A stretch of DNA of 64,000 nucleotides from an uncultured Clostridia bacterium (GTDB taxonomy: Bacteria; Bacillota; Clostridia; Christensenellales; Borkfalkiaceae), in NCBI GenBank assembly GCA_947053655.1, contig CAMRTO010000001.1, positions 62,001 through 126,000 of the forward strand. The letters are read 5' to 3'. A model generated the notes under the pieces. That model saw nothing but the letters and a program-made list of their open reading frames with translations. It ran no database searches and had not been told where the DNA came from. Position 1 is the first letter of the stretch, and each line of letters opens with the position of its first letter. This document shows, piece after piece, positions 34,398-42,451 of this stretch. The position numbers and the translations under genes were made by a program.

Positions 34398-35782
34398 TCA
34401 GTCACCTCTTGCGGCTGGTTAAGCCAATCTATTAACCGCTTGCGCATGCTTGAAATTAACGCCGCGCTGTCACCCTTTAACGGATAGACTTTTGCTATCT
34501 GCAGTAACAGGTGCGTCACAAATTCCTCATCCGGAAGCTCGGATAAATACTGCCTGCGCGTACGACGCCGCGGCGTCAATTCGGCAGAGCTCTGCATTGC
34601 CGTCTTACCAACCACCGGCACCGGATCTACCCATTCCAGACCGTCGCCCGTTTCGTAGCTGTTCTTCAACGCCGGAGTTAAAGACTTTCGTGCGTATTCT
34701 TCCTGTTCCTCTGCGCTCAGATACTCGCCGCTTTCTATTAGCCGCTTAATTCTCCCCGCGACGGTAGACCATGACAATATCAGTTTCCCGCCGGTTAACC
34801 GGGTAATCTCAAGCCCTCTGTTCGTTGCCTCGATACCTTTATGAAATTTATCGTTAACAAGCGCGCCGTAATGTCCGTATTCTTTTTTTACAAAGTTTAT
34901 AAATTCCGAAGTTGTAAAATCGCAATAATTAACCTTGTCGCAAAGTCTGAACTTCCCGTCCTCGTGACCGGTACCGTATTTCCTTATGCAATACACTGCA
35001 AGCTCGTCATCGGTAAGCTGCGGTTTCCCGGCGATAAGCCTGTCCAAGTCTTTTATTAATCTGTCGTATTCTTCGTCCGAAACTACTGAATTTTCCGCAT
35101 ATGCGGAAAATTTGCTGTTAGCCGGCGTTTCTTCTTCAAGGCTAAGTTTAGTTTGTCCCGGTAATTGTCCGTCGTAATTTTCTTGCTCAGGCTCGGATTT
35201 TTCCGCATATGCGGAATTTTCAACACTGTCAAAATTTGCAGTCTTTCGAGCTTTCCGCATTTCCAAAACACGCTCTACCGCGTCCAAAGGCGTATCAATA
35301 TCCAGCTCTAAAAGATCATTGATATTTTTAACCTGCGGACCACCTGAATGTTTAAATACGTACTTGTTCCAGAACGTCACAGCAAAACCTATTGTCGCTA
35401 CTTTATCAGAAGGCTTAACTATACGCATAAATCCGGGAGAATCCATTTTTAAACGGCAAAGTTCTCTGAGCTGTGACTGAGAAAATTCTTCGTATTGCGG
35501 CGCCATTAATAGCGGCGTTTCGCCGCGCGCAAGCTCGTGTATCGCCATAAGCTCATATGTAGTGCTTTTTGAAAAATTGAATTTATCAAGCGCAAGATCT
35601 GTTATATTTGCGTATCCGAGAGTTTTATAATATCCCAGCTTGGCAGCTTCACAAAGTCTGAAACCGATTCTAAAAAAACTATGCTTTATATCGTTTAAAT
35701 CACCGTAAACGGATTCAACAAAACCATTAGCAAATGCAAGCTGCGTCTTGTGTTCTTCTTCGTGAAATAGCTTACGGGTCAT
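34394..35782 (-). CDS. Large DNA-binding-like element protein (plasmid/ICE type)
   Basis: The 462-residue protein opens with a helical domain (IGFRLCEAAKLGYYKTLGYA, then NFSKSTTYELMAIHELARG) that looks like a helix-turn-helix or plasmid-maintenance domain. Acidic linkers follow (residues about 195-240), then a second globular part (RRRTRRQYLSELPDEEF near the end). The linker contains two SAYAE repeats encoded by perfect DNA palindromes, described separately. A partition or replication-control role is possible but unproven. Confidence 0.6.
   Translation of the reverse strand: MTRKLFHEEEHKTQLAFANGFVESVYGDLNDIKHSFFRIGFRLCEAAKLGYYKTLGYANITDLALDKFNFSKSTTYELMAIHELARGETPLLMAPQYEEFSQSQLRELCRLKMDSPGFMRIVKPSDKVATIGFAVTFWNKYVFKHSGGPQVKNINDLLELDIDTPLDAVERVLEMRKARKTANFDSVENSAYAEKSEPEQENYDGQLPGQTKLSLEEETPANSKFSAYAENSVVSDEEYDRLIKDLDRLIAGKPQLTDDELAVYCIRKYGTGHEDGKFRLCDKVNYCDFTTSEFINFVKKEYGHYGALVNDKFHKGIEATNRGLEITRLTGGKLILSWSTVAGRIKRLIESGEYLSAEEQEEYARKSLTPALKNSYETGDGLEWVDPVPVVGKTAMQSSAELTPRRRTRRQYLSELPDEEFVTHLLLQIAKVYPLKGDSAALISSMRKRLIDWLNQPQEVTE
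35089..35112. repeat. Perfect 24-bp palindrome inside a coding linker
   Basis: AATTTTCCGCAT/ATGCGGAAAATT is a perfect palindrome. Its core TTCCGCATATGCGGAA recurs at 35,201-35,216, and the half-site TTTCCGCAT appears again at about 35,254. It could be a binding or centromere site; coding-repeat chance is the alternative. Confidence 0.6.
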
Positions 35783-35985
35783 TTTTCCACCACCCGCAAA
35801 ACCGATTTAACGAAGGCTTCCACTTCTTCCTGATCTACACAATCATACTCGTAAAGTTGCTTTGCTATAGCATACGCGCGGGCCAACTTTTCATAAGAGT
35901 ACACTTCGAACTTCGTTCCGTTACTTTCGTCCATGGATAAGTAAAGATTTTCAATGAGATCCTGCAAAACTTTCCTTTCTTCCAT
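35779..35985 (-). CDS. Small helical element protein
   Basis: The 68-residue acidic helical protein (QDLIENLYLSMDESNG...VDQEEVEAFVKSVL) overlaps the large gene by four bases. No family is recognised. Confidence 0.6.
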   Translation of the reverse strand: MEERKVLQDLIENLYLSMDESNGTKFEVYSYEKLARAYAIAKQLYEYDCVDQEEVEAFVKSVLRVVEK

Positions 35986-35994
35986 TTTGCCACC

Positions 35995-36231
35995 TCACAC
36001 ACGCACACGGGCGGGCAAGCCTTCAAGCTTCAACCCGCGCAGTCCTACGGCGTAATATTCGCAGCTTAGCATGTCCGCCTCTATACGCGTTGACAGCCAT
36101 TTACCGCACAGAAAAAGTTCCACGCCATAACCGCAATGGAACTCGTATTCGCCATTGCACCCGTCCTCTATAGCAAGCCGTCCGTTCTCGTTCAAGTACA
36201 ATTTGCCTTTAATAATTCTTCTGTTGTTCAT
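35995..36231 (-). CDS. DUF5348 family protein, copy 1
   Basis: The 78-residue protein has the pattern GKLYLNENGRLAIEDG...GYGVELFLCGKWLSTRIE...YYAVGLRGLKLEGLPARV, matching the small beta-barrel-like DUF5348 proteins common on clostridial integrative elements and phages. A homologous copy lies immediately upstream at 36,391, so this is a tandem paralog pair. Confidence 0.75.
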   Translation of the reverse strand: MNNRRIIKGKLYLNENGRLAIEDGCNGEYEFHCGYGVELFLCGKWLSTRIEADMLSCEYYAVGLRGLKLEGLPARVRV

Positions 36232-36390
36232 TTTTTCGACCTCTTTAATTTTTATTTTTTTTCTCCGTGAAGAGTCATAACCTTACCAGCAACCCCGACG
36301 TAAGAGCCACCAAACGCCGGAGCCGTGGTCGAAAGCCGCTTTGAAGGTTTCCCTCCGCCGGCGGCATGTTAAGCGGAATTTACTTCCGCT
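36232..36390. other. GC-rich structured intergenic segment between the two DUF5348 genes
   Basis: The gap holds the hairpin AGCGGAA/TTCCGCT just after the upstream stop, a palindrome CCGCCGGCGG, and facing CTTAC/GTAAG and CCAC/GTGG arms. No start codon with a ribosome site is seen. It may be a structured RNA leader. Confidence 0.45.
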
Positions 36391-36690
36391 TTATAATTTA
36401 ATTCTTGCAAGCACATTTGTAAGTGACATACCGTTAAGCCCCTCAGCGTAATACTTAACGCCTTCAAGTAACAATATTTTCGTTTTTACCCAAGTACCGC
36501 ATAATTGTAGTTCTACTTCGCTTCCGTCATATAAACCGTATTCTTTGTTTATTTCGTATCTGCCAACCTTATTTTTATATAAAATACCTTCAACATATTT
36601 TTCCTCTGTTTTGTTGTCACGCTTAACGCTTTTAGGCAAAATTGTAATTCCTTCACTCAAATCAATTTTGTGATTAGTTTTAATTTCCAT
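36391..36690 (-). CDS. DUF5348 family protein, copy 2, first gene of the early leftward operon
   Basis: The 99-residue protein shares GILYKNKVGRYEI...GSEVELQLCGTWVKTKI...YYAEGLNGMSLTNVLARI with copy 1 and has an extra 25-residue N-terminus. It is the first gene after the operator-controlled leftward promoter at 36,724-36,752, so it probably marks the start of the long operon running to dnaB and the Zot-like gene. Confidence 0.75.
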   Translation of the reverse strand: MEIKTNHKIDLSEGITILPKSVKRDNKTEEKYVEGILYKNKVGRYEINKEYGLYDGSEVELQLCGTWVKTKILLLEGVKYYAEGLNGMSLTNVLARIKL

Positions 36691-36704
36691 AGCAATTCCC
36701 TTTT

Positions 36705-36776
36705 TTATACATTTTGTATAATAATTATATTGTACGTTTTGTACAAAGTCAACAATTATTTATACATTTTGGATAA
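36705..36776. promoter_or_regulatory. Leftward promoter with three repressor operators
   Basis: On the minus strand TTGACT (36,752-36,747) and TATAAT (36,729-36,724) are separated by exactly 17 bp, and that spacer is the perfect inverted repeat TTGTAC-GTTTT-GTACAA. A second perfect copy TTATAC-ATTTT-GTATAA lies at 36,705-36,721. A near copy TTATAC-ATTTT-GGATAA at 36,760-36,776 abuts the start of the divergent repressor gene. Confidence 0.8.
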
Positions 36777-36777
36777 A

Positions 36778-36993
36778 ATGTTGTCTATGGATAATTTGCC
36801 TACGAAATTAAAAGATTTAAGACTTTCTAAAAATTTGACATTAAAATCTACTGCTGAGCATTTAGGATTAAGCCTTGGCGCATATGCTCACTATGAGCAG
36901 GGAATTCGCGAACCGTCACTTTCTATCTTAGTAAAAATTTGTGACTTTTTTGAGGTTTCAGCGGATTACTTATTAGGGCGTTCAGCTTTTTAA
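36778..36993 (+). CDS. XRE-family repressor (cI/Cro-like), single HTH
   Basis: The start at 36778 gives 71 residues; 36787 is an alternative start. The helix-turn-helix LKDLRLSKNLTLKSTAEHLG...GAYAHYEQGIREPSL is classic XRE, ending DYLLGRSAF. It is divergent from the leftward operon across three operators and most likely represses it. Its 3' end overlaps the convergent HTH gene by 12 bases. Confidence 0.82.
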   Translation: MLSMDNLPTKLKDLRLSKNLTLKSTAEHLGLSLGAYAHYEQGIREPSLSILVKICDFFEVSADYLLGRSAF

Positions 36994-37179
36994 TTGTGCT
37001 TTTATAATTTCTTCTGCTGTGCAATTGTATAATTCCACAAGAATTAGCACTTGTTCCAAATTTACATGTCTAACACCTTGCTCATATTTGTAAATACTTT
37101 GCACCGAGACCCCCAAAGCCGCAGCAATCTCTGCGCGGCTTTTTTTATTTTCTTCGCGTAACGATTTTAATGTTTCCAT
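36982..37179 (-). CDS. XRE-family small HTH protein
   Basis: The 65-residue protein (LREENKKSRAEIAAALGVSV...YKYEQGVRHVNLEQV) is a minimal XRE domain. It is the last gene of the surface-protein operon and converges on the repressor gene with a 12-base overlap. It may act as a Cro-like antirepressor or second repressor. Confidence 0.75.
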   Translation of the reverse strand: METLKSLREENKKSRAEIAAALGVSVQSIYKYEQGVRHVNLEQVLILVELYNCTAEEIIKAQLKS

Positions 37180-37180
37180 A

Positions 37181-37387
37181 TTAATCGTCTCTATTCCGTC
37201 TGAACGCCTTAATTACTATAAGGACGACAAATAACACCATAAGAATACCGAAGGCGACGCTGAGCCACGTTAAAAGCGTTAATAACGACCCGAATACCGG
37301 AACCTTGTAGACGTAATATCCAAACAATATCCTTGCAAGTAGGCTAACCGTAAAAGCCAATGAGAAAAATATAGTAAGACCTTTCAT
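37181..37387 (-). CDS. Small two-helix membrane protein
   Basis: The 68-residue protein has two hydrophobic helices (about residues 4-24 and 33-59) and ends in a basic tail KAFRRNRDD. It overlaps the 570-residue gene's stop by four bases. Size, two helices and basic end fit minor coat proteins of filamentous phages, although no homology is asserted. Confidence 0.65.
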   Translation of the reverse strand: MKGLTIFFSLAFTVSLLARILFGYYVYKVPVFGSLLTLLTWLSVAFGILMVLFVVLIVIKAFRRNRDD

Positions 37388-39096
37388 TTTTTCTTGCCGC
37401 CTTTTTTACGTTGCTTTGCAGACTTTTTCTTACGTTTATTCGCAGATTTCGTAGCCTGCTTGCTTTTACGCTGCTCTGCTTTTACCTCGTCTTTAAATTT
37501 TAATTTATCCTGCCTGACTTGCTCTTTGCGGACAAGCGTATTCTGGTAACGGGCAACTTCCATACTTGCTTTACGGTTCAATTTTTGTTGCCGCACATAT
37601 TCTTTTTGTTTTCCCTTTTCGTACAGTCGCTTTTTCATTTTTTTATACAAAAAGGCTATGCCCCTGAACGGCAGAGAAAAGACCCAAAACAAGCCGTAAA
37701 ATAAATAGTAGATTCCGAATATTATTCCCTTGCCGGCAGTCAACAAGCCTTTACCGATAACCGGCGCGGCGCCCGGCACAAAAATACATATCAGTATTAA
37801 GGCGACAACAACCACAACGCCGACTATTATCACCCACACCCACCAAGGAACGTCCGAAGGGTCTTTCGTGGAAACGTTTATCGGTTTGCCGCTTCCCGTC
37901 TGCTTGTTGTCCACAACGCCTAAATTGTAATACTCTCCGTCTGTTTCAAAGCTAAGCCGTAATATAGTCACGTCCGAAACTCGCTTATATCTGACGTCCG
38001 CGTCGCCTACAAACAACGATGCCCACGAGCTTAACAATAAAGTCCAAATACCATCGACTTTTACTTCTACCTGCGTTTCGTAAAAGTTTAATATCCATTG
38101 CGTGCCGGATATGTCTTTCAATCCGTCGGAAGTGATAACGTAATCCTTGTTTATTTCGTCTTTCAAAAAGTCCGCTGTGCTGCGTATTCTGTTCCAAGTG
38201 TATTTATTGTCTTTGCCGGCTGTCACCTTGTCCGTATAGTGGATAGTAAGCGGGTCTGGTTGGTGTTTGTACTGCTCTCCGAATTTGTAATTATGGTAAT
38301 CCTTATAATCATGATTTAAATGTATCGGGTTCAGACATAATTCGCATGTGACGTCCTGTTCCTTAAATCCAACGTCGGCAGAGATAAGCTTGTCTATATT
38401 ATGGTCGGTGGAAAAGGCTATAAAGTGCGCGCGTGTTGTACCGTTCGTTATGCCCCAACCAACCTTTGTTCCCTCGTCGTATTGCGTAAACCCGACGTAT
38501 TTGTTCGTAATTTCTATCGTTTCGATTTCGTCCATGACGTAACTGACTTTTCCGTCCAGAGTGGTAGCCGTCCAAACCTGACCGACTTTATATACAACTT
38601 CGTTGACAATGTTGCCGCCGCCGACGCCCTCGTCGATAAGTTTGTCGAAAGCTCGGTGTATCGCCGTTATGTCGTAATAGCGGACTACGCCTTTTTTCAG
38701 CTCTAAGCCCTCGACCTTGTATTTATAGAACACACCCGAACTATTTAAAAATGTAAGCTTATAATCCTTGGGCAAAATGTTTACGCCCGTCGTTTGCGAA
38801 AGTCTTATCGTCGTTGCACGCAAGTCCTTTCCGCGGGCGCAAGGTTGATATATGTAAATAAACAGCTCGCCGTCCGTGCTTTCGGCAATTTGGATAACTT
38901 TTAAAGAATAATCTTTGTCGTCCACCGGATAAGCTTCGAAGTCAAAGGAGCTGTCCCGCTGCAAATCTTCAAGCGCGCTTGTGTATAGCGTTTCAGCGGC
39001 ATAAACTTTTATGCCGCTTGTCATTAGTGTTAGTACTGTTATTAAGACCAGTAACGCCGCAACCGCCGCTACGCTTACGTATTTAATCTGCCGCAT
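37384..39096 (-). CDS. Signal-peptide surface protein with TM helices and a long basic cytoplasmic tail
   Basis: The 570-residue protein starts with a signal peptide ending ...GIKVYA-AET. An ectodomain of about 390 residues follows; it contains one ECALP-like pair, CELCLNPIHLNHDY. Then come hydrophobic stretches VPWWVWVIIVGVVVVVALIL and IIFGIYYLFYGLFWVF. The last ~90 residues are almost only K, R and Q (KKMKKRLYEKGKQKEYVRQQ, KKKSAKQRKKGGKKK). The layout fits an anchored adhesin with a cytoplasmic nucleic-acid-binding tail. It sits between two other surface proteins and a small membrane protein in one operon. Confidence 0.7.
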   Translation of the reverse strand: MRQIKYVSVAAVAALLVLITVLTLMTSGIKVYAAETLYTSALEDLQRDSSFDFEAYPVDDKDYSLKVIQIAESTDGELFIYIYQPCARGKDLRATTIRLSQTTGVNILPKDYKLTFLNSSGVFYKYKVEGLELKKGVVRYYDITAIHRAFDKLIDEGVGGGNIVNEVVYKVGQVWTATTLDGKVSYVMDEIETIEITNKYVGFTQYDEGTKVGWGITNGTTRAHFIAFSTDHNIDKLISADVGFKEQDVTCELCLNPIHLNHDYKDYHNYKFGEQYKHQPDPLTIHYTDKVTAGKDNKYTWNRIRSTADFLKDEINKDYVITSDGLKDISGTQWILNFYETQVEVKVDGIWTLLLSSWASLFVGDADVRYKRVSDVTILRLSFETDGEYYNLGVVDNKQTGSGKPINVSTKDPSDVPWWVWVIIVGVVVVVALILICIFVPGAAPVIGKGLLTAGKGIIFGIYYLFYGLFWVFSLPFRGIAFLYKKMKKRLYEKGKQKEYVRQQKLNRKASMEVARYQNTLVRKEQVRQDKLKFKDEVKAEQRKSKQATKSANKRKKKSAKQRKKGGKKK

Positions 39097-39097
39097 A

Positions 39098-40213
39098 TCA
39101 TACCTGTCCGCCGGTTGATATATCCGTTTTGTTTAAAGTCACTGACGGAGTAATTCCCGAACCGTTTTCATTGCCTGTTATATAGCCGGCTGTGCTTTCT
39201 TTTTCCATGTTCTTTTTTATAGTGTAGCCGTATTTTTCATAGTTAACGCTTATATTCGTATTCAGATTACCGCCCCAGTAATCGGACTTGCGGTCTGCTT
39301 CGTAACCGTGAAACCATGCGTACTTTATTGCGTCCTTGTGCGCTGTGTCGTATTCCTCGTAGCCGACAATAAAGTCAGAGTATACCAAATAGCAACGCAC
39401 GTAAAATATTCCGTCCAAACAGTACGTTTCAACCGCTTCCGGCGCTGTGTAGGATTTGAACTCTACGGCAAATTTAAGAAACTTTTGTATTTCCTCTTTT
39501 AACGTATAGCTTAATTCAACCGAAAAATAGTTTAGTTTGAAATCGCCTGTGACCGTTCCCGCTCCGTAGTCTACTTTGGTGCCAAAATTAAAAGGGTTGC
39601 CGTTAAAATCGTAATTGTCTATGCACTCAGTCACGTCAAGTTGCGCTTTCTTTACACAGTTTACTGTGCACGTTGCGTAATTTGCGTCGGCTTGTCCGTT
39701 GATACTTACCTTTATTATTATTTGTTCGGCAAAATTGTTATGGTATATTATCCGCGCGCTTTGCTTATTGTCGCCAAACGGTACAACCCCAATGTAGCCG
39801 CTTACCATTTTATCCTTTGCCCATTCAGAAGAAGGGTTTGCAAACGATACGGACCACTCGTATATAGGATTAATATACGTGTTGTCTATGTTCGCCGTAA
39901 GCTCAATTGTAGAAGAAAAATATTCAGCATTATTTTCGCTTTGCTCCTCGCTCCGAGAACCGAGATACGTATACGCTACGGGCATGGCGTAGCTTCCGCC
40001 CGCTTCTAATGCTTCGCCATCCGAAGTATATGCTAAAACGCTGGACTGCTCTTCCGAGTTGTCCGTATTATCCGGATTTTCGTTCTTTATGTGCCATTTT
40101 GACATGTCCGGCTCTTGAAACCATTTTCCGTCCCTGCGCGATACAAAACCGAAACCGCAGACTATGCCTGCGGTTATTATTAATCCCATTATTACAGCTA
40201 TAAACTTTTTCAT
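39098..40213 (-). CDS. Secreted or N-anchored surface protein
   Basis: The 371-residue protein has an N-terminal hydrophobic segment (FIAVIMGLIITAGIVCGFGF) that could be a signal peptide or anchor. A mostly beta, acidic ectodomain follows (VEWSVSFANPSSEW-like strands, SYTLKEEIQKFLKFAVEF). It overlaps the upstream gene by four bases and stops one base before the next. Its strand-rich make-up resembles the 340-residue neighbour. No named family is recognised. Confidence 0.65.
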   Translation of the reverse strand: MKKFIAVIMGLIITAGIVCGFGFVSRRDGKWFQEPDMSKWHIKNENPDNTDNSEEQSSVLAYTSDGEALEAGGSYAMPVAYTYLGSRSEEQSENNAEYFSSTIELTANIDNTYINPIYEWSVSFANPSSEWAKDKMVSGYIGVVPFGDNKQSARIIYHNNFAEQIIIKVSINGQADANYATCTVNCVKKAQLDVTECIDNYDFNGNPFNFGTKVDYGAGTVTGDFKLNYFSVELSYTLKEEIQKFLKFAVEFKSYTAPEAVETYCLDGIFYVRCYLVYSDFIVGYEEYDTAHKDAIKYAWFHGYEADRKSDYWGGNLNTNISVNYEKYGYTIKKNMEKESTAGYITGNENGSGITPSVTLNKTDISTGGQV

Positions 40214-41232
40214 ACTATTACCACCCCGCCGCCGATATTTATGTCTTCCGGATAGACCGTAAACTCGTTTAAATTGTTAAGCCCGAAATCGTTCTGATTT
40301 TCAAAGCTGCCTATCGTTTCGCCGTTGTATTCGTATACGCCTTGAAACTTAAATAAAAATAAGAAATTGTCGTTATACTCGGCTTCATTCGCTTTTAAAT
40401 GCCTGCCTATCACTGTCATTGCGCTGTCCAAGTCGCTTTCGCGGAATTCGTCGTTCGACTCTCTCATGGCTTGGTAAATTATGCTCCGCGCCGTCATTCT
40501 GTCATCCGGCATTACATTGAATATTTTGTAGTTGTTCTGTATCGAATACCCTGCCGACTGCAACGCCGTTATTATGCCTTCGGCGAAGTTTATCGTTACG
40601 TCGCCCTTTATCGTTGGCTCTACCGTGCCGACGTCGTATTCGATTTCGTTAAACGAAAAGTTTTCAGTCGTGCTACCTATATATTTTGCTTCACCGCCCC
40701 AGAAATCCAGCGGTACCTTTAAATAATCCACGTCACACTCGGCGGATAATTCGGAATTGGCTAACGACGTGCACGACAGCCAAATTCGTCTGTGGAAGGG
40801 TTTCAGGCAGGTCAACGTCACGCCCGGCGCGTTATTTGCGTCCGGCGTCATTAGTATATAGTCCTCAACCGCGCTAAGCCCCTGCGCATACATATACCAC
40901 TCGACTTTCGTTTCCGTCGCGTCCGCGGGCGTGAAGCTTGCTTCTATGCGCACCGTTTTAGGCTCGCCACTTTCCACCGACGAGGTTAAACTGATTCCGT
41001 TTTCTTCCGATATGCTTATTGTAAGCGGTGATTTGCTTGCCGCGGGCTTATCCGGCTTCTTGCCCCACTTCAACGGGTTCCAGACCATACCCAGCGCGAG
41101 CGAAGTTATCACATACGCGACCGCCAGTAAAAACAAGCCGACCGCTATCACCTTGACAAGCTTGCCGCCTTTGCTCTTGCCGGCATAACCGCCGCCGCGG
41201 TTGTTGCCTTTGTTCTGTTTTTTGTTTGACAT
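40210..41232 (-). CDS. N-terminally anchored surface protein with Ig-like region
   Basis: The 340-residue protein starts with a basic glycine-rich cytoplasmic stretch (MSNKKQNKGNNRGGGYAG...), a helix at about residues 27-50, then a proline-rich linker. A beta-rich ectodomain follows, beginning SPLTISISEENGISLTSSV and ADATETKVEWYM. It is the first gene of the four-gene membrane operon; GGGAGAGGAGCAAACAAT provides the ribosome site. Confidence 0.68.
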   Translation of the reverse strand: MSNKKQNKGNNRGGGYAGKSKGGKLVKVIAVGLFLLAVAYVITSLALGMVWNPLKWGKKPDKPAASKSPLTISISEENGISLTSSVESGEPKTVRIEASFTPADATETKVEWYMYAQGLSAVEDYILMTPDANNAPGVTLTCLKPFHRRIWLSCTSLANSELSAECDVDYLKVPLDFWGGEAKYIGSTTENFSFNEIEYDVGTVEPTIKGDVTINFAEGIITALQSAGYSIQNNYKIFNVMPDDRMTARSIIYQAMRESNDEFRESDLDSAMTVIGRHLKANEAEYNDNFLFLFKFQGVYEYNGETIGSFENQNDFGLNNLNEFTVYPEDINIGGGVVIV

Positions 41233-41310
41233 ATTGTTTGCTCCTCTCCCACCGTTGGCGGATTTATTCTATATATAGTCCTCTCAGAGGGTGATTTTTC
41301 ATTGATTCCG

Positions 41311-41339
41311 TTGACAGGTTTTCCGATATTTGGTAAAAT
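41311..41339 (+). promoter_or_regulatory. Rightward promoter for the frameshifted membrane-protein gene
   Basis: TTGACA (41,311)-17 bp-TAAAAT (41,334) points to the ORF starting at 41,429. It diverges from the surface-protein operon. Confidence 0.7.
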
Positions 41340-41428
41340 AAATTCGCTAAAACTACAAAATAAAGAAATCCCCACACGGAATGCGCTTTCGCGCTAAACA
41401 CACATAAATTTACAAACGAGAAAAATAT

Positions 41429-41961
41429 ATGCGTATTTTTAATAAAAAACAATTAACTAATGACGAGAAAATAACCAATGCTCGAAAGAAAAAAAAGGAA
41501 GGCGTTAAAAAAGCGTGATAAGCTTGACGCTAAATATAAGATTGATCCTTTTATAAAATTTGACCAAAATTACAAAGCCAAGAGGCAAAAATTAAATCAA
41601 CAAATCGCAGAAGCTATTTCAGATGAAAATTGTGCGAAGGAAATAGCCAAAGAAGAAGCGAAACACCCTAAACCTGTTCCACATTATGTTGATACAAGCA
41701 AGCGCTTTGTTTTTGCTCCTCAAACAGAAGTCAATGTTGCCAGTAAAAATGAAGCAAAAGCAGAAGGGCATTTAGTCTTTAAAAAAGAAACCGGATCTAA
41801 TACTAATAACGAGAAAAAAATCAAATGTTAAAATAATTTTTTTCTGCATCGCTGCTGTTTTAATAGTTGCCGGAGTAGCTGCCCTATCTTCTTACATTAC
41901 AAGCTGTATCTATAAAAACAGAGGAAACTCGTCCTGTACCTACTTATTACAAACAATTTAA
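41429..41961 (+). pseudogene. Possible single-anchor membrane protein gene with two frame breaks at A-runs
   Basis: The track ORF 41,478-41,831 (MLERKKRKALKK..., 117 residues) is the middle of a longer pattern. An ATG at 41,429 opens MRIFNKKQLTNDEKITNARK and shifts frame at an eight-A run near 41,490. The middle ORF then ends just after a seven-A run at about 41,814. The next frame (+1 again) continues VKIIFFCIAAVLIVAGVAAL, a clear transmembrane helix, ending at 41,961. Removing one A at each run would give a single protein of about 176 residues with a basic cytoplasmic part and a C-terminal helix. Causes could be sequencing error, slippage or decay. Confidence 0.5.
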
Positions 41962-41970
41962 ACGACTTTT

Positions 41971-41998
41971 ACCCCGTCGAAATTCGGCGGGGTTTTAT
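41971..41998. terminator. Bidirectional terminator
   Basis: ACCCCG-T-CGAA/TTCG-G-CGGGGT with flanking T's and A's lies between the frameshifted rightward gene and the leftward gene at 41,995. Confidence 0.75.
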
Positions 41999-42219
41999 TC
42001 TGTTGCTTCTTTGATTTTAGCGAGAACTTCGGAATAGCTTTCCTTAACAGACACACCCGAAGCGTCCCAAGGTTTACCCTTTCGCTTTTGAGTAGAACCG
42101 AACAGTATAATGCACGTCTCCCCGTTGTCCATTTCCATGAACTTAATACTTGCAACCGATACTAAAACCTTGCGTGTTTCGTTATTCTGAGTACGTGTAA
42201 CTTCAATAAATCCTTTCAT
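41995..42219 (-). CDS. Small beta-rich element protein
   Basis: The 74-residue protein reads as strands followed by a helix (GFIEVTRTQNNETRKVLVSV...CIILFG...YSEVLAKIKEA). It lies downstream of the strong leftward promoter at 42,390-42,418, so it is probably under control of the two-domain repressor. No family is recognised; a FlbD-like small fold is a loose resemblance. Confidence 0.65.
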   Translation of the reverse strand: MKGFIEVTRTQNNETRKVLVSVASIKFMEMDNGETCIILFGSTQKRKGKPWDASGVSVKESYSEVLAKIKEATE

Positions 42220-42365
42220 TTTTTCCTTCCTTCTCCCTGCCTATGCAGAGCTTTTTTGTCTTTTTTCGCGTTTGAGTTTCAGATGACCCCGCTAAACCGC
42301 CGTAATTGCGTCTATTTCGCCCGATAATGTCGGCGCGGGTATTAATTAGACCAGGTGCAAAGCGT

Positions 42366-42433
42366 TATACCTGATCAGGTATACCAGCAGTATAACATAC
42401 CTATTTAGGTATTGTCAACACCTAAATAGGTAT
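42366..42433. promoter_or_regulatory. Three-operator switch region with leftward promoter
   Basis: Three 16-bp sites share ATACCT-N4-AGGTAT: 42,367-42,382 (perfect), 42,397-42,412 (one central mismatch) and 42,418-42,433 (one mismatch pair). On the minus strand TTGACA (42,418-42,413) and TTATAC (42,395-42,390) are 17 bp apart, with the middle operator filling the spacer. This is a textbook repressor-controlled promoter. Confidence 0.85.
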
Positions 42434-42451
42434 ATGTGATATCATTTTTTT

